The notes under the pieces were generated by a model. It did no database searches, had not been told where the DNA came from, and saw nothing but the letters and a program-made list of their open reading frames with translations. A stretch of DNA of 64,000 bases from an uncultured Acetatifactor sp. (GTDB taxonomy: Bacteria > Bacillota > Clostridia > Lachnospirales > Lachnospiraceae), in NCBI GenBank assembly GCA_910585665.1, contig CAJUFI010000020.1, positions 1 through 64,000 on the forward strand, given 5' to 3'. This document shows positions 49,871-59,758 of the stretch, one piece after another. Position 1 is the first letter of the stretch, and every line of letters starts with the position of its first letter. Both the position numbers and the translations under genes were made by a program.

Positions 49871-51580
49871 TCAGCGCACATACGCCCTCAGAATCCTACA
49901 CTCCTCCCCCAAAGGCCGTATGGTGAACGCCCCTATGGACGCCGGGAGGATGAAAGTCTCCGCGTAATGCACCGTAAATTCCGAAAACTCCTCCTGAGGC
50001 GAAGCGATGACTGCGCCTTCGCCGTCCACCACATTGCACATCTGGACGCTTCCCTCCCCGGTGAAGGCATGCTCCTTCCGCAAGGTGTCACGCCTGGTCT
50101 CAAGGAATTCCCGCTCATGCAGTCCTGTGAACTCCTCACAGAATCCGTCCGCCTCTGCCATGACCTGTGCCCGGTCTATGAGATTGTCTTTTACCCACTG
50201 GGTGGTGCGGTCCCACTGAATCACTTTTTCGCCATGCTGCAAGTGCACAGGGCGGGGCTTTCCGTCCAGCCCCAGGCGGCCCCAGTCCCACAGCTTGAAG
50301 GTAAAGATATAGGGGGTGGCGCTGACCTCCAGCACCATGCAGTTGCTGCCGGAGCAGTGGATGGTTCCCGCCGGAATCAGAAAATGGTCATGCTTCTTTG
50401 CAGGCCACCGGTTCACATACTGCTGCGCGTCAAAAGGCTTCCCGCCCTCCTGGGCTTCGCGGAGTGCCTCCAGCATCTTCTCCCTGCACACCCCTTCTTT
50501 CAGCCCCAGATAGACTACGGCATCTTCGTCACAATCCAGAATATAATAACTCTCATCCTGGGTATAGTGCATGCCGAAAGTGTTCTGGATATACTCTGTC
50601 AGGGGATGAACCTGAAGCGACAGGTTCTGGCCCCCCATAGTGTCAAGAAAGTCGAACCGAATAGGGAACTCATCCCCGAAGCGGGCATGCACCCTCTCTC
50701 CCAGGAGAAGACGTGGGCGGTAGAATACCACATTCACCGCCGGGAACTCCATGCGCACCTCCCCGAAGCGCAGGAAAATGCTGTTCTCCTCCGGCACGCC
50801 GTCAAAAGCCCAGGCATAATTCTTCGCGCTCTTGTCCAGTCCGCAGACCTCCTTCATCCACTGCCCTCCCCAGACTTCGGGAGCGTAGTAAGGCACCAGA
50901 CGAAAAGGCTCCCTGGCCAGCCTGTCGAGCCCTGTGCGCATCCCCTGACCGCTGACCATCTTGGGGCTTCCCGGAACCACCGTGTCAAGCACATAGTCCA
51001 TGCGCTCGAACAGCGCTTTCTTTCTACGGTCCGCCATGCGCCATTCCAGAAAAAAACCCCGCTTGAACTTGCGCAGCTTCTCCTCGTCCCCATTGTCCGT
51101 CTTCCAGTTCTTCATCCTTTGCTGAAAGCGACATTGAATCTCCCAACGGGGCATGTCAAAATAAACCAATGTCCCCTGTTCCGTCACCAGGGAAGCCCCT
51201 GTTCCATAGACCAGCGCAGGCCCGTCACAGCCCTCTATCTCCCGGCGCATGGCCTCCAGCTTCTCCTGTCTGTAGACATCCTCCAGCCGCAAAGCGTTCA
51301 TCACGCCGAACACCCTGTCGTCTGTCACATAATTTTTCGTCATGTGCTGATATTCCGCATCTGATATGGCACAGGTCTCTGCGTCGAACATGGCAAAGCC
51401 AAGTTCCCCCAGTTCCCGCGTCACTTCCTCTCTGTGAATCCCCGGATAAAATTCCGCCACCAGGACGCCTTTCTCTCCCACGGCTTCCCGGAGTCCGGCC
51501 CGGATGGCCTCCCACCCCTGGACCGCCTTAAATCCCTCTATCCGTTTCTCCGGATACTTGTCAAAATCCGTTGCCCTCAT
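49871..51580 (-). CDS. manA: class I mannose-6-phosphate isomerase with N-terminal extension
   Basis: A 569-residue protein interconverting mannose-6-phosphate and fructose-6-phosphate. The C-terminal 350 residues are the cupin-type isomerase, with zinc ligands in NLSLQVHPL (Gln/His), the YTQDESYYIL Glu and IPAGTIHCSG His. The first 220 residues are extra compared with the usual 310-390-residue enzyme. They look like a P-loop nucleoside-kinase fold (VLVAEFYPGIHREEV, IEGCDGPALVYGTGASLV), but the glycine-rich Walker A is missing, so a pseudo-kinase is likely. AAAGGGG precedes the ATG. It lies 16 bp after the ROK kinase gene, which would supply its substrate. Confidence 0.9.
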   Translation of the reverse strand: MRATDFDKYPEKRIEGFKAVQGWEAIRAGLREAVGEKGVLVAEFYPGIHREEVTRELGELGFAMFDAETCAISDAEYQHMTKNYVTDDRVFGVMNALRLEDVYRQEKLEAMRREIEGCDGPALVYGTGASLVTEQGTLVYFDMPRWEIQCRFQQRMKNWKTDNGDEEKLRKFKRGFFLEWRMADRRKKALFERMDYVLDTVVPGSPKMVSGQGMRTGLDRLAREPFRLVPYYAPEVWGGQWMKEVCGLDKSAKNYAWAFDGVPEENSIFLRFGEVRMEFPAVNVVFYRPRLLLGERVHARFGDEFPIRFDFLDTMGGQNLSLQVHPLTEYIQNTFGMHYTQDESYYILDCDEDAVVYLGLKEGVCREKMLEALREAQEGGKPFDAQQYVNRWPAKKHDHFLIPAGTIHCSGSNCMVLEVSATPYIFTFKLWDWGRLGLDGKPRPVHLQHGEKVIQWDRTTQWVKDNLIDRAQVMAEADGFCEEFTGLHEREFLETRRDTLRKEHAFTGEGSVQMCNVVDGEGAVIASPQEEFSEFTVHYAETFILPASIGAFTIRPLGEECRILRAYVR

Positions 51581-51596
51581 TGTATGCCAGCCCCTT

Positions 51597-52490
51597 TCAC
51601 TGCTCTCCCTGTGTCAGATTCGCAGCCCCCACGACGCCCGCCTGGTTTCCCAGACGGGCGCTGACCGCTCTGACCGGCGCGTACGCATATCCATACACGC
51701 CTTCTTCCAGCCCCCGGTTCACCGCAGGCAATATCATATCGCCTGAAGCCGAAACGCCCCCGCCCAGCACAATGACCTGGGGCCTTAGGATATTCGCCAG
51801 GTTCACCGCGCCCTCCGTAAGATACTCCAGGAATTCCCGGACGATTCCCCCGGCCTCCACATCTCCTGAGCCAGCAGCCCGGAAAATATCCTTCACGCTT
51901 TTTTCCTCTTCCCACAGCCTCCTGCCCCGGACCCCTATGGCGGTGGCAGAAGCATACGCCTCCAGGCAGCCCCTGCGCCCGCAGTTGCATTCCCTTCCCT
52001 GATGCGCAATGACGGCATGCCCGAAAATGTAAGCCATGGAGCCGTAACCGTCCGTCTCCAGCCTGCCGTCCCGAACGAATCCTCCGCCCACGCCTGTGCC
52101 GATGGTCAGCATGGCCATGCGGGCAACGCCCCTTCCCGCGCCGTACAGCGCCTCCCCCAGGGCTGCGCACTGGGCATCATTGGCCATACGCACGGAAAGC
52201 CCCAGCCGTCGGCGGATATCCTCCGCAAGCGCCGCATCCTGCCAGCCGAAATTATTGGAATAGCGCACAATCCCCCGGCCGGCGTCAATGATGCCGGGGG
52301 AGGCGATCCCCACATATTCCGCCCTGTCTTTCTCCAAAACGCGCTCCGCCAGCTCCGCCATCCTGTCCACTACAGCAGCATATCCCTCCCGGAGCCGGGT
52401 GTCGCATACGCCAAAGCGCAAGATTCTTCCCTCTTCCACCAAGCCGCACTTAATCTGGGTACCGCCTAAATCTATCCCTAACGAAACCAT
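51597..52490 (-). CDS. ROK family sugar kinase
   Basis: A 297-residue ROK protein without a DNA-binding domain, thus a kinase. The phosphate motif is GIDLGGTQIKCG, the catalytic Asp lies in ANDAQCAALGE, and the zinc-binding signature is GRECNCGRRGCLEAYAS. In this operon between GH38 and mannose-6-phosphate isomerase it is best read as a manno- or glucokinase making mannose-6-phosphate. Only 17 bp separate it from the GH38 gene. AGGAGAGGGCAGGT is the SD. Confidence 0.92.
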   Translation of the reverse strand: MVSLGIDLGGTQIKCGLVEEGRILRFGVCDTRLREGYAAVVDRMAELAERVLEKDRAEYVGIASPGIIDAGRGIVRYSNNFGWQDAALAEDIRRRLGLSVRMANDAQCAALGEALYGAGRGVARMAMLTIGTGVGGGFVRDGRLETDGYGSMAYIFGHAVIAHQGRECNCGRRGCLEAYASATAIGVRGRRLWEEEKSVKDIFRAAGSGDVEAGGIVREFLEYLTEGAVNLANILRPQVIVLGGGVSASGDMILPAVNRGLEEGVYGYAYAPVRAVSARLGNQAGVVGAANLTQGEQ

Positions 52491-52507
52491 ACCTGCCCTC
52501 TCCTAGG

Positions 52508-54889
52508 TCATTCCCTGTCTTCAAAATGATAGAACGTCACAATATCCTCCGCCAGAGCCTCCGCCTTCCGGAAAGCCGACCGTATCTCCCCGGTCTCCGA
52601 TACCTCCAGCTGATAGCGGAACTGATAGAACCCGCCCAGGCTGGCCTTGAAGTTGGTCTCCCAGAAATTGTTCATCACCCAGGAATAGGCCTCGTCCTCA
52701 TTGGGTGCGCCTTCGCCCATCAGACGGACGGGATGCGCCCGCAGGGTGCCCATCCACACCAGAGGCGTATCCGGCATAGCCAAAATCACCTGGGCCTCTT
52801 CCCGCCGGAATACCATCCCGTTCTGCACCGCATAAAAGTCAACGCAAGTGCCTGGCAGCTGATCCATGCGGGGACGCATCTGCGCACCCGCCTTGTCCAG
52901 CCAGACCTCCCCCTCAAAAGGAAGGGAAAGGTACAGGTTTTCCGGTTCCCAGACGCTTTCCTTATGGATGCGGAAATCAATCTCCAGCCGTGGGCTGAGA
53001 TGGTAGGCCGTCAAAATCACAGCGCAGGCTTTCACGCCCTCCATCCGATAGGAGAGTTCCACCCTTGTGTAAAGGGCATCGCATTCCAATACCTGTACGT
53101 CCGCAAGGAATCCGGCGCTGCGCCTTGTACGGGCCGCTTTTCGGTTCCGCCCCATATTCCTCCTGACTGTCAGGTAATCCTCCCCCACTCTGCGCTCCGT
53201 CACCTCATACACTGGTGTAAATGCCCCATAAGGCCTGCCTGCCGCCATCAGCTCCAGGCCGTGCACCTTATCCCATATGGAAGTGATGCCTGTGCCGGGC
53301 GTAAAGGCAATCCTGAAGAACCTGTTTTCCAGCCAGTCAAAGGAGGCACCTCCCCCTTGTGCCAGCCTCTCCCGCAGCCGCCAGTCCAAATCGTCCACGC
53401 CCTCAATCCCCGTGAGGGCTTTGCGTCCCGCCGAGGGCAGCGCGGACTCCGGCAGCTCCGCCAGCCGGTACATCTTTTTCTCTCCGGGCCCAAGCTTTGC
53501 CCAGATGCACATCTCGGGGCCTCGGGAATACCGGCTGATCTGGAAGGGAACCGGGCTCCCGTCCAGGGCGTCCTCCACCCTGAAATGCCTGTGTCCGTAA
53601 AAATGCTCCAAATCCTGTCTGAGCATCCCCTCAATGGGCTCATCGTGGGGATTCACCGCGCAGAACATCAGTTCTTTGTGAAGTGAAACCGCAGTCTCCC
53701 CAAGAGAGCGCTGCAGCGCCTCCCTGGCAATCACCGCCGACTCGCAAGCCTTCAGCGCATACAGCCGTTTCCACTGATCCAGATTGTTCACCTGGGGATG
53801 GAAAGGTTCCGTGATGGAAGAGGAATACCCCCAGGTATGCTCCCCGTAAAACATCAGGTTATATAAGGCGTCCCGGCGGGCTTCTTCAGGAGTCGCCTTC
53901 CCCTCCGGGTCAAGTTTCCGGACAATATGATAGCTGCGGGCAGCGGATCTGTACTGAATCACATCCGCAGGCGTGGAGCCCACGCCGTCCGCCCACCAGT
54001 CTGTCCAGTCTCCCCGGTAAGTAGGAATCTCCATATTGCTGGCTTCAAGCGCCTCAAAGAATTCATCCAAGGTCGCCATCTTCAGGACCACTTCCCCGCC
54101 CAGTTTTTGGTAACGGTCCATGAAATCCAGAATCCGCAGCGACGGCGGTGAGTTGTCCGTCATGTTGCCGCTTAAGCAGACAGGGGCAAAATCCAGGGAA
54201 TAGCCCTGTTCCCGCAGAGACCTCACATACGCGTCAATCCGCCGAAGGGCCTTCTCGAACTCCGACAGCGGGGCACCCGACATTCCGTCATGGATAGTAT
54301 ACTCGAACCATGAGGCCTGGGCTATCCCCAGCTCGTTCCCAAGATTATAGTGCTCCCCATTCCAGCAGAGGATATGTCTCCCTTTTGGGGACTCCCAGTA
54401 AAAGGGCGTCTGCTTGCAAAACAGCGGATGATATCCATGATGGGTATGGATGCTGGACAGCAGCCTGGTCACGCCCTGCTCTGCCAGAATATCCGCAAAT
54501 CCCCAGCTGTACCCATTCACATCCGCAGTCATGGCGCTCCTGGCAGGAATCCCCAAGGTTTCCCGCTGCTTTCTGCATGCCTCCATAATCTCCCGGTGGA
54601 CATACTCCGGCACCAGGTCCGTCAGATTCAGATAGCTGGCCGAAAGTCCGATATTCCCGCGACTCACCGCCCCCACAAAGTCACTGGTCTCCTCCGGTGA
54701 CGCCTCCTTCAGGAACTGCTCCACGCACCAGTAGCTCTCACAATTCCACTTGAAGCGGGGCTCCCGCCGGATGATGGCCAGCGCCTCCCGGATAAAGGCC
54801 ACATGATGCGCTTTCATCTTCTCCTGGGTGTCCGTATATCCCACATCCGTATGAGAAGAATGAATCAAGTACAGAGTAAACTCTCCCAT
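52508..54889 (-). CDS. glycoside hydrolase family 38 alpha-mannosidase
   Basis: A 793-residue GH38-type enzyme. The metal-binding start LYLIHSSHTDVGYTDTQ (His13, Asp15) and probable nucleophile Asp123 in MTADVNGYSW are visible; a His cluster, IHTHHGYHP, follows. The C-terminal beta domains extend to residue 790. The start at 54889 follows GGAGGTTTTGGG; the longer frame to 55147 adds an unrelated leader inside the upstream gene. No signal peptide is present, so it acts in the cytoplasm on imported manno-oligosaccharides. Linkage specificity cannot be read from sequence. Confidence 0.88.
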   Translation of the reverse strand: MGEFTLYLIHSSHTDVGYTDTQEKMKAHHVAFIREALAIIRREPRFKWNCESYWCVEQFLKEASPEETSDFVGAVSRGNIGLSASYLNLTDLVPEYVHREIMEACRKQRETLGIPARSAMTADVNGYSWGFADILAEQGVTRLLSSIHTHHGYHPLFCKQTPFYWESPKGRHILCWNGEHYNLGNELGIAQASWFEYTIHDGMSGAPLSEFEKALRRIDAYVRSLREQGYSLDFAPVCLSGNMTDNSPPSLRILDFMDRYQKLGGEVVLKMATLDEFFEALEASNMEIPTYRGDWTDWWADGVGSTPADVIQYRSAARSYHIVRKLDPEGKATPEEARRDALYNLMFYGEHTWGYSSSITEPFHPQVNNLDQWKRLYALKACESAVIAREALQRSLGETAVSLHKELMFCAVNPHDEPIEGMLRQDLEHFYGHRHFRVEDALDGSPVPFQISRYSRGPEMCIWAKLGPGEKKMYRLAELPESALPSAGRKALTGIEGVDDLDWRLRERLAQGGGASFDWLENRFFRIAFTPGTGITSIWDKVHGLELMAAGRPYGAFTPVYEVTERRVGEDYLTVRRNMGRNRKAARTRRSAGFLADVQVLECDALYTRVELSYRMEGVKACAVILTAYHLSPRLEIDFRIHKESVWEPENLYLSLPFEGEVWLDKAGAQMRPRMDQLPGTCVDFYAVQNGMVFRREEAQVILAMPDTPLVWMGTLRAHPVRLMGEGAPNEDEAYSWVMNNFWETNFKASLGGFYQFRYQLEVSETGEIRSAFRKAEALAEDIVTFYHFEDRE

Positions 54890-54963
54890 AAACCCAAAAC
54901 CTCCACGCAATTTATACTTCCGGCAAAAAGTCTGCCCGGCCCATACAAAGACTTCCGGCTTCC

Positions 54964-56391
54964 TTACTGCGCCGTATCTTTCTGCAGCAGAATGTCTTCC
55001 AGCTGCCGGATGCTGGTCTCGACTTGCTGCTCTATCTCCTGAATGGAAGACATAATCTTCTTCGACCTGTCCGTCATGGTCACTGCCCATACTGCGCTGT
55101 TCATGGCCTGGAAACCTCCTGCATCCGCACACTGCTGTCCAATCCACGCATAGTCAATCATCGCGTACCGATTGATGTTCTTAACTATCTCCCTGGCCAT
55201 GTCGTCGCGCAGCTTGACGTTCAGGTACTCCTCTTCCTCAATCTCGTTCTCTTCCTGGGCAAAGTAAGCCAACGCCTCCACAATCATGACCGTCTTGTCC
55301 AAATCCGGATTGTTGGCGAGGATTCCCATGTTGGCGGCATTGTGGTTGACCCAGCAATTGTATTCATCGGGACCCGCGTCATCCCCTTTCGGCATGGGGA
55401 CAATGCCGAAGTCGTCCTGCATTTCATAGATGGGATCTGCCACGCCCCTGGCCCTGGAATAGCAGTAGAACAGGGTCTGCCCGTTCACGAAAAGGTTCAC
55501 GATGTCCGACTCCACCATTCCCAGGCAGTCATAGGCATTTTCAAAAGGATCCAGAATCTCCGCCACCTGGTTCACGGTCCTGAAAGCCTCCTTTGTATTC
55601 AGCTCAAAAGTGAAATGGCCATCCTCTTCCTCTCTGATAAAATGCTTCCCGGCTCCCATGTAGAGGGTGAAGGGGCCGTCAAATTCATGGCCGCACACAA
55701 AACCGTAACGGTCGTTTCCATCGAACACGCCGTCTCCATTCAGGTCCTTCTTCGCGGCCTTACAGTACTCCAGCAGCTTCGACATGGTCCACTCATCTCT
55801 GGCATACAGGTCGTAGGGGCTCTCCAGGTTCAGTTCTTCGATGATGGCCTTGTTGAAGAACATCACCACCGCCTCATCGTGCTGGCAGGCAAAAGGCGCG
55901 CCCAAGGCATAAATCTTGTCCTGATACTGTAGGATATTGGTACTGCCGTATCTCTGCCAGTATTCCGCCTCCAGGTTCAGCCCCTCCAGCTTGGCCAAAT
56001 CCACCAGACGCCTGGCTTTCAGAAATCTCCCCAGACTCCAGGTCTCGCAGACTACAATATCCGCATATTTGGTGCCGGCCTGGGCCGCCAGCTGCGCCTC
56101 ATTTTCATCGTAGTCAATGCGCTCAATGGTACAGTTGAACAGCTCCTCCACCTTATTCACACGGTTGATGACAGCGTTGGCAATGTTGGAGCTTCCCTCC
56201 TCGGGAAACCACCTTGCCGGATTGGAGTCCGCCACCGTAAACACGTAGCCGTCCAGGTCTTCTATCCGAAAAGGATATTCGTTGGTTTCTTCTTTGTTCT
56301 CTTCCTGCCGGGTCTTGTCGCCGCAGCCCGTAAGGCAGCCAAACAACATGGATACACAGAGCAAAAGCCCCAATGTCTTCTTCATTTTCAT
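54964..56391 (-). CDS. extracellular sugar-binding lipoprotein (family 1 SBP)
   Basis: A 475-residue solute-binding protein. The signal peptide LGLLLCVSMLFGCLTGCGD contains a lipobox with acylated Cys near residue 23. An Asn/Glu/Lys linker precedes the two-lobed fold; NKAIIEELNL, WTMSKLLEYCKAAKKD and DLNGDGVFDGNDRYGF, a calcium-like loop, are typical of oligosaccharide binders. Translation from 56391 or two codons later is possible. The operon has no partner permease or ATPase, so the complementary transporter must be elsewhere in the genome. Confidence 0.9.
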   Translation of the reverse strand: MKMKKTLGLLLCVSMLFGCLTGCGDKTRQEENKEETNEYPFRIEDLDGYVFTVADSNPARWFPEEGSSNIANAVINRVNKVEELFNCTIERIDYDENEAQLAAQAGTKYADIVVCETWSLGRFLKARRLVDLAKLEGLNLEAEYWQRYGSTNILQYQDKIYALGAPFACQHDEAVVMFFNKAIIEELNLESPYDLYARDEWTMSKLLEYCKAAKKDLNGDGVFDGNDRYGFVCGHEFDGPFTLYMGAGKHFIREEEDGHFTFELNTKEAFRTVNQVAEILDPFENAYDCLGMVESDIVNLFVNGQTLFYCYSRARGVADPIYEMQDDFGIVPMPKGDDAGPDEYNCWVNHNAANMGILANNPDLDKTVMIVEALAYFAQEENEIEEEEYLNVKLRDDMAREIVKNINRYAMIDYAWIGQQCADAGGFQAMNSAVWAVTMTDRSKKIMSSIQEIEQQVETSIRQLEDILLQKDTAQ

Positions 56392-56492
56392 CCTATCTGT
56401 CCCTTTTCCCTTCGCATAACAATAAATGTTTGTTTCCTTTAATAAAGGCATCAGCTTTCCCAAATCCAGGCGGGAAAGCTGATCCACATGAT

Positions 56493-57989
56493 TTACTTGG
56501 AGAATTCATAATAGTCGAAGTTGCCGACCCAGTTGCTGTCGCCATCCGTGGGATGGAACACAAAACAGATGACCTGCTCGCCCGTCAATCCCGCCAAATC
56601 GGGAACATCGATTTCAAAGTCCGCAAAAGCGACCCAGTCGCTGCCGAAGTTTTCCGGCTTGGAATCCGGAGCGTCTGCAGCGTTGAGCGCAATAGTGGTA
56701 ATCAGCTCGCCATCGGGGTCTCCGCAACGGACATCAATGGTTCCGCCCGGCGTAATGGTGCCAAACCTTATCAGGACTTTGTTGTATCCGCCGTCCTCGA
56801 AGTCAAGCCGGTAGACGATGTATACATTGCCCTGTGTCCCGCCGATGTTGCCGCCCGCGGAACTTTGTTCTCCTTTGTCATGGGAGGTGGTCCCCTCAAT
56901 ATCCTGCTCTGCCTCGACCCTTTCGGACACCTTCAGCGCAGGCTTATCATAGAAACGAAATGACATGAGGTTAAAGTCCCCGCTCTTGAAGACGAAGTAA
57001 ATGCCATGGCCTCCGGTGACGCCCGCCAGTTCAGGCACTTCCACAGTATAGGTGTGGGTATTGTCGTTGGTCCAGTCAGCTGCCCCGGTAAAAGAAACGT
57101 TCCCCACCAGATCGCCGTCAGGGCTGTCCAGGCGGAGCTCCAGCGCACACTCGCCAACGAAATCGCCGGTCAGCGCAAGCTCCTGATAGCCGCCCTCCTC
57201 GCCAAAATCCAACTTGTAGCCGACATAGCAGTCGGAGGTCACATAAATATGGGTATAATCCGGCTCCTCCCCCCGATACCCTGCATATTCCCCGACAAAA
57301 GAGTTGTCGAAAAAGTCCCAGGAGTTTTTCTTTGCGTTGGCACCGGTAAGCTTGTACAGTTCAAAGTAATCAGGATTCATGAGATAATCGCTCTCCCCTT
57401 CCGGGCTCTCCCATTCGATAACCAAATCCGTGGAACCGCTCTGCCCTTTTAAGTTAGGCACATCGAACGTCACAGCGGAATCCATATCCCAGCTGCCGGT
57501 TCCCTGAAAGACGGCCTCGCCCAGCAGCTCCCCAAACTCCTTGTAATCCGCATCGCCAATCCAGAGCCTGACGGTTCCCCCTATGGAATCCGCGCCGTAG
57601 CGGATAGAAATCTGATTATAGCCGCCGTCCGCCAAATCCACATTGTACATTGCCCAGGCCTTGTCTTTGAGTCCGCCAAGATGGTCTTCCTCTGCGGAGA
57701 CATCGCCGTCCACAAAGGCCTCCGCCTCTGTCCTGAGGGCTATGGGGCCTTCCGCCTCCCCTTCCGGCTCCTCCGCCGCGGCGGGCTCTTCTTCGGCAGG
57801 CTGGCTTTCCTCGGAAGACTCCTCAACGGGCGGCTCCCCTTCGCTGCCCTGCTGGTCATCACCGGTCGACTCCTCGCCGGACTCTTCCATGGATTCTGAT
57901 TGGAAATCCGTCGTCGGCTCTTCTCCGCATGCGGCCATACGAAACGCCATAGCAGCACACAACAGGCAACTCAACACTTTCTTTTTCAT
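56493..57989 (-). CDS. lipoprotein with three CBM6-like domains
   Basis: A 498-residue surface protein. A short signal ends in MAACGEE (Cys about residue 21), followed by an acidic Glu/Ser/Pro spacer (about 25-80). Three beta-sandwich repeats follow. Each has a GGY strand (YNVDLADGGYNQISIRYG, LDFGEEGGYQELALTG, LDFEDGGYNKVLIRFG), a D(P/A)DG-type loop and a closing (V/I)P(N/E/D)L..TG...(V/I)..F strand, the pattern of carbohydrate-binding module family 6. No catalytic domain is seen. First gene of the minus-strand mannan operon, so it should be strongly expressed, probably to hold mannan at the cell surface. Confidence 0.85.
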   Translation of the reverse strand: MKKKVLSCLLCAAMAFRMAACGEEPTTDFQSESMEESGEESTGDDQQGSEGEPPVEESSEESQPAEEEPAAAEEPEGEAEGPIALRTEAEAFVDGDVSAEEDHLGGLKDKAWAMYNVDLADGGYNQISIRYGADSIGGTVRLWIGDADYKEFGELLGEAVFQGTGSWDMDSAVTFDVPNLKGQSGSTDLVIEWESPEGESDYLMNPDYFELYKLTGANAKKNSWDFFDNSFVGEYAGYRGEEPDYTHIYVTSDCYVGYKLDFGEEGGYQELALTGDFVGECALELRLDSPDGDLVGNVSFTGAADWTNDNTHTYTVEVPELAGVTGGHGIYFVFKSGDFNLMSFRFYDKPALKVSERVEAEQDIEGTTSHDKGEQSSAGGNIGGTQGNVYIVYRLDFEDGGYNKVLIRFGTITPGGTIDVRCGDPDGELITTIALNAADAPDSKPENFGSDWVAFADFEIDVPDLAGLTGEQVICFVFHPTDGDSNWVGNFDYYEFSK

Positions 57990-58108
57990 ACTTTTCCTCT
58001 CTCCTCTCTTTTTTCTATATCACTTTATTGATCGAAGCCTTTCGGCTGGTGACTCAGGCAAGCTTACAAAACAGAGGTTGAATGGCATCAGGGCTTGATT
58101 TTTTATGT

Positions 58109-58148
58109 ATTATAAATTCCTTTCTATTGAATGTCAATATGTAATTAC
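58109..58148 (-). promoter_or_regulatory. mannan operon promoter and operator
   Basis: On the minus strand TTGACA (58132-58137), a 17-bp spacer and TATAAT (58109-58114) form a consensus promoter. The palindrome GTAATTAC (58141-58148) begins 3 bp upstream of the -35 box. A second copy lies at 58255. Confidence 0.85.
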
Positions 58149-58245
58149 AAATATGTTCTTTTTTGGTGGTTTTTTTACATTAATTCATTTTTTACAATAT
58201 TTTTGAACTTTATCCATATTATGTTAAATATTTTTGCCAAATAGA

Positions 58246-58274
58246 TTGACTTTTGTAATTACATATGGTAGCAT
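58246..58274 (+). promoter_or_regulatory. GH76 gene promoter and operator
   Basis: TTGACT (58246-58251), a 17-bp spacer and TAGCAT (58269-58274) form the probable promoter. GTAATTAC (58255-58262) occupies the spacer, where a bound GntR repressor would block polymerase. Confidence 0.75.
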
Positions 58275-58372
58275 CGATGGTATAACTACAGAAGGAAAAG
58301 GCTTATGGACCGCCATGGCCGTCAAGCTTTCCAATCCATCGGAACGCGCACCGAAGCGCAGGAGGTTTCATC

Positions 58373-59701
58373 ATGATACGCAATAAACATTCCCTGAGAC
58401 GCTTGTCTGCCCTGATATCCTGTCTCTCCCTTGTTGCCCTTGCGGGGTGCGGGGCTGTCTCAACCGGGACAGATGCCGAATCCGCCAGTACCCTGCGCCC
58501 CACCGAGGAAGAAAAGATGGCTGTCAGGATGGTTCAGGCCATATTTGACCAATATGCCATCAACGGCAAGAGCGAAGATACGGATTTCGTCAACCTGAAG
58601 GAATACCACAATGCGGTTCAGTCCGGTTTCCTTTGGTCGAATTTCTGCGGAGTAGGCATGCAGTATTATATGTGCAGGCTTTACCCGGACGACAGGGAGC
58701 AGAAGGAAATCTTCCGTAAGATGATCAATAACTTTCTGTTCTTCCGCCAGTCCGATTCCGCGTCCAATGGCGCCGAAAACTCTGTAAAATACCACTCCGC
58801 CAGAGGCACTGTGATGAATCTGGGAAGCGGCGACTGCTTTTTTGACGACAATATATGGGTCGCCCGCAATTATCTTCGTGCCTATGAAATCTTGGGAGAC
58901 GCCTGGTTTCTGGAGGAAGCCATCCGAGTGAACAACTGGGTTCTGTCCGGCTGGAACGAGAAGCTGGGCGGCATTGTGTGGAGCGAGGCCGGACTGGCTC
59001 CTGACGCGGATGTGCAGCACCTGGAGCGAGGCCTAAGCGCCAATGCCTGCAGCATCATGGTCAATGCCAAACTGTCCCAGCTTGCCGCGACCTCTGAGGA
59101 AAGCAGCTTCTACCTTGCCTGGGCAGAACGCTTCTATGAATTCTGCAAGAAGATGCAGAATCTGCCCGAGACTTACGATTATTGGAACGGCATCCATACC
59201 ATCTATCAAGACGGTGCTTTTCAGGACGGCGGCATCAACAAGGTTCACTATTCCTATAATTCCGGCAGCATGATTCTCGCCAATCTGGCGCTTTTCGACT
59301 GCACGGAGGATGCCGAAAAAAGGGCCGCCTACCTTGATGATGCCATAAAGACCGCCGCAGCCGCCTATCAGACATTCCATACTTATGACGTAGACTCGGA
59401 AAGTTCTTATTACCGGGGCGATCCCTGGTTTGCCGCCATTTTAAACGAAGCCTATTATGAAATGTGGCAGCGCGGCCTGGAATCCGCAGATCAATATATG
59501 AATTCCTTCGCTGAAAACGTGGCTTTTGCCTATTCCAACCGGGACGAGGGGACAGGCCTCTGCCCTTACCAGGCTGTCTGGAAAGTGACCTGGGACAAAA
59601 ATGAGTCCTATGTCATCCACCAGACCGGTTTCGCGGAGCAGGCGGTGCTGGCGGCGCTGTGCAGCGTCTCCCAAAAAGCCGCCAGCACTTCCTCCAACTG
59701 A
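58373..59701 (+). CDS. glycoside hydrolase family 76 lipoprotein (endo-alpha-1,6-mannanase)
   Basis: A 442-residue surface enzyme predicted to cut the alpha-1,6-mannan backbone of yeast cell walls. A signal peptide ends in LVALAGCG with lipobox Cys26. The GH76 catalytic Asp pair is in GDCFFDDNIWV (Asp158-Asp159), and the surrounding NYLRAYEILGD and VHYSYNSGSMI repeats fit the alpha/alpha barrel of the family. Length (about 415 mature residues) is typical. AGGAGG lies 6 nt before the ATG. Transcribed divergently from the operon holding the CBM lipoprotein and GH38, with the same palindrome in both promoters. Confidence 0.9.
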   Translation: MIRNKHSLRRLSALISCLSLVALAGCGAVSTGTDAESASTLRPTEEEKMAVRMVQAIFDQYAINGKSEDTDFVNLKEYHNAVQSGFLWSNFCGVGMQYYMCRLYPDDREQKEIFRKMINNFLFFRQSDSASNGAENSVKYHSARGTVMNLGSGDCFFDDNIWVARNYLRAYEILGDAWFLEEAIRVNNWVLSGWNEKLGGIVWSEAGLAPDADVQHLERGLSANACSIMVNAKLSQLAATSEESSFYLAWAERFYEFCKKMQNLPETYDYWNGIHTIYQDGAFQDGGINKVHYSYNSGSMILANLALFDCTEDAEKRAAYLDDAIKTAAAAYQTFHTYDVDSESSYYRGDPWFAAILNEAYYEMWQRGLESADQYMNSFAENVAFAYSNRDEGTGLCPYQAVWKVTWDKNESYVIHQTGFAEQAVLAALCSVSQKAASTSSN

Positions 59702-59758
59702 CCGGCAGCCAGATAACAGACCGTAAAAACATGTGCTTCGAGAGGTCTCCTTTGCCAG

